DNA of 33,471 nucleotides from Phycisphaerales bacterium (GTDB taxonomy: Bacteria > Planctomycetota > Phycisphaerae > Phycisphaerales > UBA1924): the NCBI GenBank assembly GCA_011053195.1, contig DRKT01000238.1:1-33471 (forward strand). Direction: 5' to 3'. Positions 1 through 9,009 of this stretch are shown in pieces. The notes below the pieces were generated by a model. That model was given only the letters and a program-made list of their open reading frames with translations. It ran no database searches and was not told the DNA's origin. The position numbers and the translations under genes are program-made. Numbering within the stretch: position 1 is the stretch's first letter; the number at the start of each line of letters is the position of its first letter.

Positions 1-521
1 AGTGTGCGAAAGACCATCCCGGACAGATCAGCGCTGAACGCGATCTGTCCGCGGACGATCCCCTGCGTCCGGGCTGTAAAGCCGCGAGACCCGAAGCGGA
101 TCTCCTCGGCCAAGACGTAGAGATCATCGCCGATCGTCACCGAGTTTCGGAACGAGCAGTTGTTGATCCGCAGGAATGCCCCGAGGTCTTTGGTTCCACG
201 CTTGCGGTTGAACATCCAGTTCATGAGTTGGGCCGCCGCTTCGACCATCAACACACCCGGCAAGATCGGCGCCGAGGGGAAATGCCCCGGCACCCAGAAC
301 TCGTCGGCCCTGACATGCTTGAGCCCGATCGCCCGCGAATGGTCCTCGGCGATGTAGACAATCGCATCGAGCAGCGACATCACATCGCGGTGGTCGATCC
401 ACTCGTGGATGCCATCCTTGCCGCAGACCCGGGCCGAGGCGTCGATCCTGGTTGTATCAAAGATCGCACCATCCCTGCCATCAACCACCAGAGGCGAACC
501 AGATGACACCACATCGCCCAT
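1..521 (-). CDS. fabZ: 3-hydroxyacyl-ACP dehydratase, FabZ/FabA-type hotdog fold (3' part truncated by window edge)
   Basis: Manual minus-strand translation from ATG at 521 stays open to the window edge: MGDVVSSGSPLVVDGRDG...GHFPSAPILPGVLMVEAAAQLMNW. This matches the FabZ catalytic motif GHFPxxPxxPGVLxxEAxAQ. Not in the ORF track because it is not closed. Confidence 0.8.
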   Translation of the reverse strand, partial: MGDVVSSGSPLVVDGRDGAIFDTTRIDASARVCGKDGIHEWIDHRDVMSLLDAIVYIAEDHSRAIGLKHVRADEFWVPGHFPSAPILPGVLMVEAAAQLMNWMFNRKRGTKDLGAFLRINNCSFRNSVTIGDDLYVLAEEIRFGSRGFTARTQGIVRGQIAFSADLSGMVFRT

Positions 522-542
522 CGCTACCCTCCGACTCGACGA

Positions 543-722
543 TCATGAACTGGGCTGGTCTCGGAGCGTCAGGATCTCTTTGCGGATCTCCTGCGCCAGA
601 TTCCGGACATCCTGTAAGGCCTTGCGGGCCCGTGTGCCTGCAGCCTTGTTGCCGCCTTCGGCCTTGGCGATATCGTCTTCAGCCTGCACCACCGCCTGCT
701 TGAGCTTCTCGAATGACTCCAT
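543..722 (-). CDS. 59-aa histone H1/Hc1-like small protein
   Basis: Manual translation: MESFEKLKQAVVQAEDDIAKAEGGNKAAGTRARKALQDVRNLAQEIRKEILTLRDQPSS. The core NKAAGTRARKxLQxxRxLAQEIRxE resembles bacterial Hc1-family (histone H1-like) small proteins. Below the ORF-track size cutoff. Confidence 0.7.
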   Translation of the reverse strand: MESFEKLKQAVVQAEDDIAKAEGGNKAAGTRARKALQDVRNLAQEIRKEILTLRDQPSS

Positions 723-881
723 GCCAGAATCTCCTCATCGGGGACCGGACACAGCCGGGCCCTGCATTGAACTGTCCAGCCGGCGCCCCCACCGGCGGGA
801 ACACCGAACCATCGGCTGGCCAGACTCTACCCCCCTGACGACGCCAACGCGATGTTTGCCGAGTATAATCCAAACACGCGG

Positions 882-1898
882 TCAGAGTTTCGACAACTGG
901 CTCATCAACGTCTCGATCTTCTCCAAAGCCGCGCGGACGTACTTCCGGTCGCCCTCGATTCCGATGAACCGGGGCACCGCGGCAGCAAGCAAAACGCGTT
1001 TGATATTGGCCAGATCGGTATCGCACTCCCCGACGTCCAATCCCCGGGCCTTGCGCTCCTTGCGCATCAACGAGAACGGCTTGATTCCAAAGAGCCGATC
1101 TTCGTGCCCCCAGAAAAGATGCTCCAGATACACCGCATCCTCAACCCAATGACCCGCATGGATCAATGCCAGGTCGATCAGGACGCACCGATCGGGATGT
1201 CCATCTCCGCCGGGCATGTGCAGCGCGTTGCCCGGATGAAGATCGCCATGACACCACGTGTTGATCGGCCGAGCTTCCCACCGCTCCAGCAGCCTCGGCA
1301 AAGCTTTCTGCACCGTGCGGATCGCCTCATTCCATCGCTGCCACTCATCAATCCGGTTGTCTTTCGCCGAGGTCCGGCTTCGTGCGAAAATTCCGGCCCA
1401 GTCCGGAGACTCGGGCGGAGCATCCAACTTCGGACGCTTCTTCAACGATCGGGCGTGAAACTCGGCAGCCGCCCGGATGAGCCCTCGGATCGAATCTTCA
1501 CTCAGGTCCCCCGCAACAGCCTGACCCTCCAGATTCTCCAACACGAGCCAGCCGAGGTCATACTCCCCCAGCTCGGCACCGGAACAGAACACCCGTGGCG
1601 TCGGGTGCGGAATCTGCCCCACGCGCACATCACGATCCAGCCCGTGGTCCCCGAGCCGGGATGTCCACGACAGTTCGACGCCGCCGACAGGAAGCTTGAT
1701 GATCACCGGACAAGGCTCTCGATCATCGGTCCACGTCGCATGACCCGTGGCCGCCCCGCCGCGTTGCCAATCCGCATGGAACCACTCGATGTTGCTCAAT
1801 CTGCCCTCACATGCCTCGATCAACGCGGGTTCGAGCGCTCGGGCAAGAGCGGATGGATCGTCGCCGGGTTCCGTAGGCCGCGTCTCGGGCTTGATCAT
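882..1898 (-). CDS. APH-like phosphotransferase family protein
   Basis: 338-aa ORF with TWCHGDLHPGNAL (Brenner-type HGDLHxGN catalytic motif) and a downstream CVLIDLALIHAGHWVEDAVYLEHLF segment in the usual DFG-like position. Confidence 0.75.
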   Translation of the reverse strand: MIKPETRPTEPGDDPSALARALEPALIEACEGRLSNIEWFHADWQRGGAATGHATWTDDREPCPVIIKLPVGGVELSWTSRLGDHGLDRDVRVGQIPHPTPRVFCSGAELGEYDLGWLVLENLEGQAVAGDLSEDSIRGLIRAAAEFHARSLKKRPKLDAPPESPDWAGIFARSRTSAKDNRIDEWQRWNEAIRTVQKALPRLLERWEARPINTWCHGDLHPGNALHMPGGDGHPDRCVLIDLALIHAGHWVEDAVYLEHLFWGHEDRLFGIKPFSLMRKERKARGLDVGECDTDLANIKRVLLAAAVPRFIGIEGDRKYVRAALEKIETLMSQLSKL

Positions 1899-1932
1899 GT
1901 CGGGGTGGCCCTCCTGTGCGCTTCCGATCAGC

Positions 1933-2751
1933 TTATCCGATCCCGGCCGAGAGGTAAATCGACAGGATCTCGGCCGGGGTCAGCGACTCGGCCCGGCGCG
2001 TGCGATCCAGCCCTTCCGGGAGTACATAGGGCTGGCGGACCGTCCGCCCGAGCTGCTTGCGCCGGTGCTGCATGAGTGCCTGACAAAAATGTGCGAAATC
2101 CTGCCGGTTGATCTCGGGCGCCTCAGCCTTGGGTATAAGGGCAACCATGGCGCTGGCAACCTCGGGCCGGGGCCAGAAACAGGCATTCGGAAGCCTGGCG
2201 ATGATGACTGTCTCCGCGAATGTCTGCACGACCACCGACAGCCCGCCATACGCCTTGCTGCCCGGCGAAGCGCCGAGCCGATCCGCAACCTCGCGCTGGA
2301 TCGTCACAAACTGACCTCGGCAGCGCCGGTTGCCCGTCACGAGCGCCAGCATGACCGGCGTGGCGGCGCCGTACGGCAGGTTCGACACCAACTTGAACGA
2401 CCGATCGCCGATCGCCGAAAGGATCTCGCCCGAAAGTTCATGCTTTGAAGCGAGGCAATCACCCCGGATCAGTGTCAATCGGGGATGTTCGCCGAAACGT
2501 TCGCCGAGCAGATCGACCATATCGGGGTCCAGTTCGCAGGCGATGACCTCGCAGCCTCGGTCGAGTAGTTCCTCGGTCATGGTTCCCGTGCCCGGTCCGA
2601 TTTCGAGGACCAGTTCGCCGGGCGAGAGGTCGGCCGCATCAACGAGCTTTCGGATGAGGTTGTGGTCGATGAGAAAGTTCTGCCCGAGCCGATGCCGGGG
2701 CGACATCCCGCGGTCGGCCAGGAGTTCCCGGATCTCGGCGAGTGTCTGCAT
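1933..2751 (-). CDS. rsmA: 16S rRNA (adenine(1518)-N(6)/adenine(1519)-N(6))-dimethyltransferase
   Basis: 272 aa; RHRLGQNFLIDHNLIRKLVDAADLSPGELVLEIGPGTGTMTEELL and LVSNLPYGAATPVML (NLPY motif), typical of KsgA/RsmA. Confidence 0.93.
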   Translation of the reverse strand: MQTLAEIRELLADRGMSPRHRLGQNFLIDHNLIRKLVDAADLSPGELVLEIGPGTGTMTEELLDRGCEVIACELDPDMVDLLGERFGEHPRLTLIRGDCLASKHELSGEILSAIGDRSFKLVSNLPYGAATPVMLALVTGNRRCRGQFVTIQREVADRLGASPGSKAYGGLSVVVQTFAETVIIARLPNACFWPRPEVASAMVALIPKAEAPEINRQDFAHFCQALMQHRRKQLGRTVRQPYVLPEGLDRTRRAESLTPAEILSIYLSAGIG

Positions 2752-2786
2752 CGCGGTGGATGACCTCGTTCAAGCGTCAAGCGCGG

Positions 2787-4277
2787 TCAGGAGTCGGCGC
2801 GGGGGCGGCCGGTGCCGAGTGTGATGGCATTCTTGCCGGCGCGTTTGGATTCGAGCGCGAGCTGGTCGGCCTTGTGGAGCAGTTCCTCGGCGGTCATGCC
2901 ATCCCAGGGGAATGTTGCCAATCCACCGGAGATGGTCAGCCGACCCGGCGCCTCGATGCCGAGCTTCGGGAATCGCTGGGCGGTGATCTCTCGCTGGAAG
3001 CGCTCGGCGATGTGTGCGAAGTCGGAGGGGTGCGCCGAGTGCTCATCGCGTGGACCCTCGGGCTCGTAAAAGATGACTGCGAACTCGTCGCCTCCGATCC
3101 GGCAGATCCGATCGGTCTGGCGGGTCAGCGTGCGCATCAGGCGAACGGTTTCGCGCAGAATCATGTCACCCGCATCGTGCCCGAACTCATCATTGAACGA
3201 CTTGAAGTTGTCCAGATCAAAGACGAGCACCGTGAGCATGTGGCGACGGGCCTTGGCCTGCGCGATCGCGGCGGCGAGGAAGCGGTCGAAGTAGCGCCGA
3301 TTCCACGCGCCGCTGACGGCATCGGTCAACGCCTCAGCCCGGAGCCGGCGGTGCTGCTCCTCGAGCGAAAGCCACCCCGCAAGCCACCGGGCGTGCTCGG
3401 TAAGCTCGGGATCGGTTGCCCGTGTTTGGCCCGGGGGGATCATGGATTCCGGATTGAGCTCGGCGTGCAACCAGCCGAAGTGCTGGACGCCGAACACCAC
3501 TTCAACAGCATCATCCGGCGCGACGGGATGGTCGAGATCCTTCGGTGCAAACGCAAGCTCGGCCCGGCCTGTGCGAGCCCTCAGGATGTTCATGGCCGGC
3601 TCGATGATCCGGCGCCCGCCGAGCATCACCGCCACGAGGGCCGCATCGCCCTGCGCCGAGATCGTCCGGGGGAGTCCTTCGCAGACCGATGCTTCTGGGA
3701 ATGCCGGATCGGTCTCGGCCGGTGTGTGCTCAGGATGAGCAGCATTGCCGGACTCACCGACACTCGGCCCATCGGCGAGCATATCTGAATAGCCCATCGT
3801 CGGAGCCGGAATGCTTGGTTCTGGCGCTTTGGGAGAGCTGGGCGCTTCGGGCCGAGGTGCCACCTCGGGCGTCGGGCCGTGCCCATGGATCATCTCGTGG
3901 AGTTCTTCAGATGGAACGGTCGGGCTCACCGCGATGTCATACGCACCGGAAGGAGGATGGTTCGCCTGAGCGCACACGACCATGACGGCTTCGGGGATGA
4001 TCTTTCGAATGGCCTTGGTAAAGTCGTCGGCGCTGCCGGCGCGACCACCGACGTCCGAGCCCTGCCCGACGATAACAACCGTCCGTCTGGCCGGGCCGCC
4101 GACGGGGTTGGCCAGCTCGCCGATGGCGTCGAAGGCGGAGCGCACACGGATAAGTTCAATATCTGGATCGAGCCTGAGTTTTGTATCGAGCCCCGTCTGG
4201 CCGACGAGCACCACGCGGGCGTCGTAGGCGTCCTGCCCGAAGCCGGGGTGACCCTGGGTTGTGCTCGAGCTGGGCAT
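2787..4277 (-). CDS. GGDEF-domain protein (probable diguanylate cyclase) with N-terminal receiver-like region
   Basis: 496 aa; C-terminal DAVSGAWNRRYFDRFL...VFDLDNFKSFNDEFGHDAGD...RQTDRICRIGGDEFAVIFYE, with an intact GGDEF motif and an RxxD five residues upstream (I-site pattern). Confidence 0.88.
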   Translation of the reverse strand: MPSSSTTQGHPGFGQDAYDARVVLVGQTGLDTKLRLDPDIELIRVRSAFDAIGELANPVGGPARRTVVIVGQGSDVGGRAGSADDFTKAIRKIIPEAVMVVCAQANHPPSGAYDIAVSPTVPSEELHEMIHGHGPTPEVAPRPEAPSSPKAPEPSIPAPTMGYSDMLADGPSVGESGNAAHPEHTPAETDPAFPEASVCEGLPRTISAQGDAALVAVMLGGRRIIEPAMNILRARTGRAELAFAPKDLDHPVAPDDAVEVVFGVQHFGWLHAELNPESMIPPGQTRATDPELTEHARWLAGWLSLEEQHRRLRAEALTDAVSGAWNRRYFDRFLAAAIAQAKARRHMLTVLVFDLDNFKSFNDEFGHDAGDMILRETVRLMRTLTRQTDRICRIGGDEFAVIFYEPEGPRDEHSAHPSDFAHIAERFQREITAQRFPKLGIEAPGRLTISGGLATFPWDGMTAEELLHKADQLALESKRAGKNAITLGTGRPRADS

Positions 4278-4864
4278 CAGTCTCCATCCAATTCCGATTC
4301 GTCCGCCAGGAGCATCCCGAGCTCATCATCGGTCAGCAGCCGGCCGGGTGGGCCGTCGTTCTCGATCTGGTTATCGGCTCGGCCGGGTTCGGACTGGAGC
4401 CGGGGTTCATCGGTCAGCTTGAGCCTCGGAATCGGGGCCGAGCCTGCCGGCCGGGTGGCGGGCGCCGGCGGATCGTCCAGGCCGAGCTGGGAAAGCTCGA
4501 GGGGTCTGAGTTTGATTGGGGCCTGATGCTGGTACACCCAGAGCCGGAGCCACGGCGCATAGCGTTTGCACGAGGTGAGCAGGGCGCGTTTGCCCCGCAG
4601 CTGCGCGGGCTCGACGAGGACCAGAATCGCGCCACCGCCCGGGGCGCCGCCGATGCTCCCGATGTCACATATCTCGGCCATGGTTTCAAAGGCGCCGTGG
4701 CAGATCGTCACCCCCACGCCGCGCGATTCGAGCGAGAAAAGCAGTTCCGTCGGCACCTCGCCGGCGCACCAGAGCACGCAGACGGCTCGATCGGTCGAAG
4801 TCTCGGGGGCACTGGCCATCAGGCGCAGTGTATCCAGTGTTGAGAAGATCGTGCTCAGTGACAA
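4277..4864 (-). CDS. Hypothetical protein, 195 aa (TTG start at 4864 or ATG at 4819)
   Basis: Its stop overlaps the start of the GGDEF gene (TGATG on the minus strand), and it lies immediately downstream of murG. No recognised domain. Confidence 0.7.
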   Translation of the reverse strand: MSLSTIFSTLDTLRLMASAPETSTDRAVCVLWCAGEVPTELLFSLESRGVGVTICHGAFETMAEICDIGSIGGAPGGGAILVLVEPAQLRGKRALLTSCKRYAPWLRLWVYQHQAPIKLRPLELSQLGLDDPPAPATRPAGSAPIPRLKLTDEPRLQSEPGRADNQIENDGPPGRLLTDDELGMLLADESELDGD

Positions 4865-6000
4865 CCGACAGCCTCGTTCAGAAGGATCTCCGCAACGCGC
4901 TCGGCGCCATCCGCCGGCCCGAGCCCATCCATCGCCCGCTGCATCCGCCCGCGTGCGTGCTTGTCAAACAGTGCTCTGAGCGCGTCGAGGTTGGTTTGGA
5001 CATTCAGATCGGGGTCGACCCTGTCGGTTGCGATGATTACGCCGCCGATTTCTTCGAGCTCGCGCGCGTTGAGCCGTTGGTGCTCGTCACGGTGGTATGG
5101 GTATGGCAGCACAATCGCGGGTGTGTGCGAGGCCCAGAGTTCAGCAACGGCGCCCGCCCCGCCGCGCGTCACCGCCGCATCCGCCGAAGCCAATGCCAGA
5201 TCCATGCGCTCAAAGTAAGGCCGGACCACCGCATGTATACCAATTGATCGATAGGCGCTGCCAACCTGATCGGCGCCCCCGGGGCCGGTCTGGTGGATCA
5301 CCTGCCAGCGGTCGAGCCCGCATTCATCGTGCAGCAGCGTCAGCGCTTTGACGAGAAAGGTGTTGATGGATGAAGCACCCTGGCTGCCGCCGGTGATCAG
5401 CAGCGTCGGTCGATTCGGTTCCAGACCGAGCATGTGTCGAGCCGGAGCCGCAGCCGGAAGAAGGGCATACCGGGCGCGCACAACCGGGGCGATGCGCTCG
5501 AACTTTGGAGAATCGACCGGAGCGCTGCTCAGCACACGATCGGCGTGGCGCGCGATCCAGCGGTTGGCCTTGCCCGGCACCGCGTCGAGGTTGACCAGCA
5601 CACTGGAGATGCGTTGGGCGCGGGCGGCCTGAATCGCAGCGGGCGAAACAAACCCACCCGTGGCGACGACGACCACCCGTTGGCATGTCGCCGAAAGTTC
5701 TCGGATGGCGCTTCGCGCGGCTCGCACCGAACCACCCCACGAGCCGACGAACCGGATCAGTCCCCTCGGCCTGAAGGCGAGTGGTTTGGCCGGTGAAACA
5801 AACGATTGAACGGGTTCGCCGGCAATGGATTCATTGGAAAGCACCTCGGCGTCGATGGCGCGGTCCGAGATTAGAAAGGCGAAGCGGGTCGTGTTTGTCG
5901 ACACCTGTTCGAGGCTCTCGGCGATGGCGAGGTTTGGATGGATGTGCCCACCCGTTCCGCCACCGGCAAAGAGGATGCCCAGTTCTGTCTGCACACTCAC
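4855..6000 (-). CDS. murG: UDP-N-acetylglucosamine--N-acetylmuramyl-(pentapeptide) pyrophosphoryl-undecaprenol N-acetylglucosamine transferase
   Basis: 381 aa, GTG start; LGILFAGGGTGGHIHPNLAIAESL, LLITGGSQGASSINTFL, VTRGGAGAVAELWASHTPAIVLPYPYHRDEHQRLNA: classic MurG motifs. Confidence 0.93.
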   Translation of the reverse strand: MSVQTELGILFAGGGTGGHIHPNLAIAESLEQVSTNTTRFAFLISDRAIDAEVLSNESIAGEPVQSFVSPAKPLAFRPRGLIRFVGSWGGSVRAARSAIRELSATCQRVVVVATGGFVSPAAIQAARAQRISSVLVNLDAVPGKANRWIARHADRVLSSAPVDSPKFERIAPVVRARYALLPAAAPARHMLGLEPNRPTLLITGGSQGASSINTFLVKALTLLHDECGLDRWQVIHQTGPGGADQVGSAYRSIGIHAVVRPYFERMDLALASADAAVTRGGAGAVAELWASHTPAIVLPYPYHRDEHQRLNARELEEIGGVIIATDRVDPDLNVQTNLDALRALFDKHARGRMQRAMDGLGPADGAERVAEILLNEAVGCH

Positions 6001-7238
6001 GTGACGACGCCCGGAAGCCTCGGGCCCTCCGCGCGGCTGGCGTGTTCCTCGTCGACGGATTCGAGTTCGGACGGGGATTCACACTCGAAGCGGTCGAGTC
6101 GGATGAGCATGCCGATGGCGGCGCAGGTGAGGATCCAGCCCGTGCCGCCGGAGCTGATCAGAGGCAGGGCGATGCCCTTGGTCGGGGCGAGCTTGGTGAC
6201 GACGAGCAGATTGATGCAGGCCTGGAGCCCGATGGTCGCCATGATCCCGAGCGCGAGGAGGCGGGCGGCGGGCCGTTGCTGGCGGGCCATGATGTCCCGT
6301 GAGGTGGTGATGAGCAGGGCGTAGAGAAAGAGGACCAGGGCGACACCGAAGAGGCCGAGTTCTTCAGATATGATGGAGAATATAAAGTCAGTCGTATCTT
6401 CCGGGAGGTAGCCGAATTTCTGGAGCCCGTTGCCGAGGCCTCGGCCGACGCCCTCGCCGCCGGCGATGGCGCCCATGGACTGGATGATGTGAAAGCCCGC
6501 ACCGGCTGGGTCGTCGTAGGGATTGACAAAAGAGGTGATGCGGTGCATGCGGTAGGTCGAGGAGAACAGCCCGGCTGCGACCGCGCCGGCAGCGACCGGC
6601 GCCAGGGCCGCCATGTGCCAGAACCTCGCTCCCCCGGCAAGCAGGATCAGGGCCCCGGTAGCGCCGATGAGCAGGGCCGTGCCCATGTCCTCTTTCATGA
6701 TGAGCAGACAGACCAGCCCGAGGCACGCCAGCATCGGCATCAGTCCACGCCAGAACGAGGCGATCCGATCGCCGGCCGCGACCGCACCCCACGCCATTAG
6801 CCCGAGCATCGCCCACTTGACCAGTTCGCTGGGCTGGATGGAGATGGTCCCCAGGCCGGGCGCCGGGATCTCGATCCAACGTGACGAGGCATTGATGTGT
6901 CGAGAGATGCCGGGGATGTAGACCAGCAGAAGCATCCCGATCATGACGGCTGTCGCGATGACCAGCACACGCCACCAGTGCTCCGGGTTTGGAGCGGTGA
7001 ATCGCTCGATCAGGCGTTTCGGGGCAAAGGCTGTGGCCGCCATCGCCAGCAGCGCCAGGGCCGCGTACACCCCGATTCGCCCGGAGATGATCGTGACGGG
7101 GGAGAGCCCGCCATCACCCCGGATCGGTGCCTCCGCGGTGGCGGGCACGATCTCCATGCCCGCGCTGGTCACCATGAGCACGCCGATGGTCAGCAGCGCC
7201 AGCGCGCAGAGAAACAGGGTTTGACCGGGTCTGGGCAC
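5997..7238 (-). CDS. ftsW: Peptidoglycan glycosyltransferase FtsW (SEDS family)
   Basis: 413 aa multi-TM; RWIEIPAPGLGTISIQPSELVKWAML, YLPEDTTDFIFSIISEELGLFG, GIALPLISSGGTG: SEDS signatures. Overlaps murG by 4 nt. Confidence 0.92.
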   Translation of the reverse strand: MPRPGQTLFLCALALLTIGVLMVTSAGMEIVPATAEAPIRGDGGLSPVTIISGRIGVYAALALLAMAATAFAPKRLIERFTAPNPEHWWRVLVIATAVMIGMLLLVYIPGISRHINASSRWIEIPAPGLGTISIQPSELVKWAMLGLMAWGAVAAGDRIASFWRGLMPMLACLGLVCLLIMKEDMGTALLIGATGALILLAGGARFWHMAALAPVAAGAVAAGLFSSTYRMHRITSFVNPYDDPAGAGFHIIQSMGAIAGGEGVGRGLGNGLQKFGYLPEDTTDFIFSIISEELGLFGVALVLFLYALLITTSRDIMARQQRPAARLLALGIMATIGLQACINLLVVTKLAPTKGIALPLISSGGTGWILTCAAIGMLIRLDRFECESPSELESVDEEHASRAEGPRLPGVVT

Positions 7239-7296
7239 ACTGACCTATCGACCCGAATAGACCGGGCGGTGCAGAAACCGGCCCAGCCGAAGCGGA

Positions 7297-8982
7297 TTAT
7301 CGCAGGATGTTCAGGCGGACCGTCGGATCGAGATCCGCCAAGGGGCGGGCGATCAGGTCGTACCCGTCCGCATCGACGATCGCGCATCGGACCAGCTCAC
7401 CCGGGGCCAGTTGCTGGCTGGTCTGGACATAGGTCACGCTGTCGATCTGCGGCGCCTGGTGGTACGCCCGGCCCTGAAAGAGTGAATCGCCGGCGACTCG
7501 ATCGATCAAAATATCAAGCTGAACGCCCGAGCCCAGCGGGTCGGCCTCATCCCATTGATCCGCGATGTACCGGGCCTGCTCGAAGGCGATGCGCTGCTGA
7601 AGGGCCATGATCTCGCCCTTTCGCCGGGCCTTGACCTCGGGCGGGACAGCCAGCGCCGGGTCCTGCTCCATCGTGCCCGCGGGCGTGCCCGGCTCGGCGG
7701 AATATTCAAACACCCCGAGGGCATCGAACCCGACCTCCTCGATGAACTCGAGAAGCTGCTCGTGGTCCTGCTCGGTCTCACCCGGAAAGCCCGAGATGAA
7801 CGTCGTGCGGATCGCCAAACCCGGAATCCTGTCGCGGAGCGTGCGCATGAGGTCGGCCTGCTGATCCGCCGAGACGTGCCGGCGCATCTGTTCGAGCATG
7901 CGTTGGCTGGCGTGCTGGAGCGGGATGTCGATGTAGGGCAGGAGGTGGCCCTGTTCACAGAGGGCAGCGAAGGCGTCGATGAATTCGTCCCGGAAATTGC
8001 TCGGATAGGCGTACATGAGCCGGACCCAGCCCTGGCCGCCGGTTTCCCGGACCGCATCCGAGACGCTTTTGAGCAGTTGCGGCAAGCCCCCATTGCTGAA
8101 TAGATCCGGCGCCGGCGTTTCCTTCCAGCCCAGACCGATGTCATCGCCATAGCTTGTCGTGTCCTGTCCGATGAGGTTGAGTTCGAAGACGCCGTCGGTG
8201 ATGAGTTCTTTGGCCTCGGCGACCACGCGGTCGATCGGCTTGGATCGCATCTTTCCCCGGATTGACGGGATGGTGCAGAACGCACAGGCCTGGTTGCAGC
8301 CCTCGCTCATGCGGAGGTAGGCGTAGTGCCGGGGCGTGAGCCGAAGCCTCGCCGAGTCATCCTCGAAGTAGCCCACACCCTTGCCGTCCTTGCCGTTGAC
8401 GGTCAGACCTGTGGTTTGCAACCCTCGATCCCGGGCAGCAACGAGCGCGTTGGATGCCACCCAATACTTCGGGCTCTCGTCGGGCGACAGATGATCCCGT
8501 TCGGGCCTGACACCCCGGACGGCTTCGATGATGTGGTCACGATCAAAGACGCCGATCATCGCGTCGATGCCCGGCTCCCAGTCGAGCATCTTGGCCTTGT
8601 GGCGTTGGACAAGACAGCCCGCGACGACGACCCGCTTGACCCGGCCGGCCTGCTTGGCGCGCACGGCGTCGCGGATGACCGCCATGGATTCCTCTTTGGA
8701 CGCCTCGAGGAACCCGCAGGTGTTGATGACCACGGCATCCGCGGGATCGACACCCTCATCCACAGCGACCGAATCGCCCTCGGTGAACGAGGTGTTCTCG
8801 GTGTGGCCCGCATCATCCCAACGCTCGTCGTCGGTCGGGTGATAGGAAACGGGGATGAGCCCGTCCTGCGCGAGCGAGCCGAGCATGCGCTCGGAATCGA
8901 CCAGATTCTTCGGGCAGCCGAGGCTGACGAAGCTGACGGTTCTGATCTCGGGCTCGGGTTGTGGGTCCGTATCGGCGGGCAT
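7297..8982 (-). CDS. rimO: Ribosomal protein uS12 methylthiotransferase RimO
   Basis: 561 aa; VSFVSLGCPKNLVDSERMLGSL, VVINTCGFLEASKEES, radical-SAM CNQACAFCTIPSIRGKMRSKPIDRVVAEAKEL, C-terminal TRAM-like region. Confidence 0.9.
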   Translation of the reverse strand: MPADTDPQPEPEIRTVSFVSLGCPKNLVDSERMLGSLAQDGLIPVSYHPTDDERWDDAGHTENTSFTEGDSVAVDEGVDPADAVVINTCGFLEASKEESMAVIRDAVRAKQAGRVKRVVVAGCLVQRHKAKMLDWEPGIDAMIGVFDRDHIIEAVRGVRPERDHLSPDESPKYWVASNALVAARDRGLQTTGLTVNGKDGKGVGYFEDDSARLRLTPRHYAYLRMSEGCNQACAFCTIPSIRGKMRSKPIDRVVAEAKELITDGVFELNLIGQDTTSYGDDIGLGWKETPAPDLFSNGGLPQLLKSVSDAVRETGGQGWVRLMYAYPSNFRDEFIDAFAALCEQGHLLPYIDIPLQHASQRMLEQMRRHVSADQQADLMRTLRDRIPGLAIRTTFISGFPGETEQDHEQLLEFIEEVGFDALGVFEYSAEPGTPAGTMEQDPALAVPPEVKARRKGEIMALQQRIAFEQARYIADQWDEADPLGSGVQLDILIDRVAGDSLFQGRAYHQAPQIDSVTYVQTSQQLAPGELVRCAIVDADGYDLIARPLADLDPTVRLNILR

Positions 8983-9009
8983 ATCGCCAATGCTAGGCCA
9001 CGGCAGGAT

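Noticed and set aside
852-2075. 407-aa plus-strand ORF over the phosphotransferase and rsmA
   Set aside because: Both minus-strand genes carry catalytic motifs; the plus-strand product does not.
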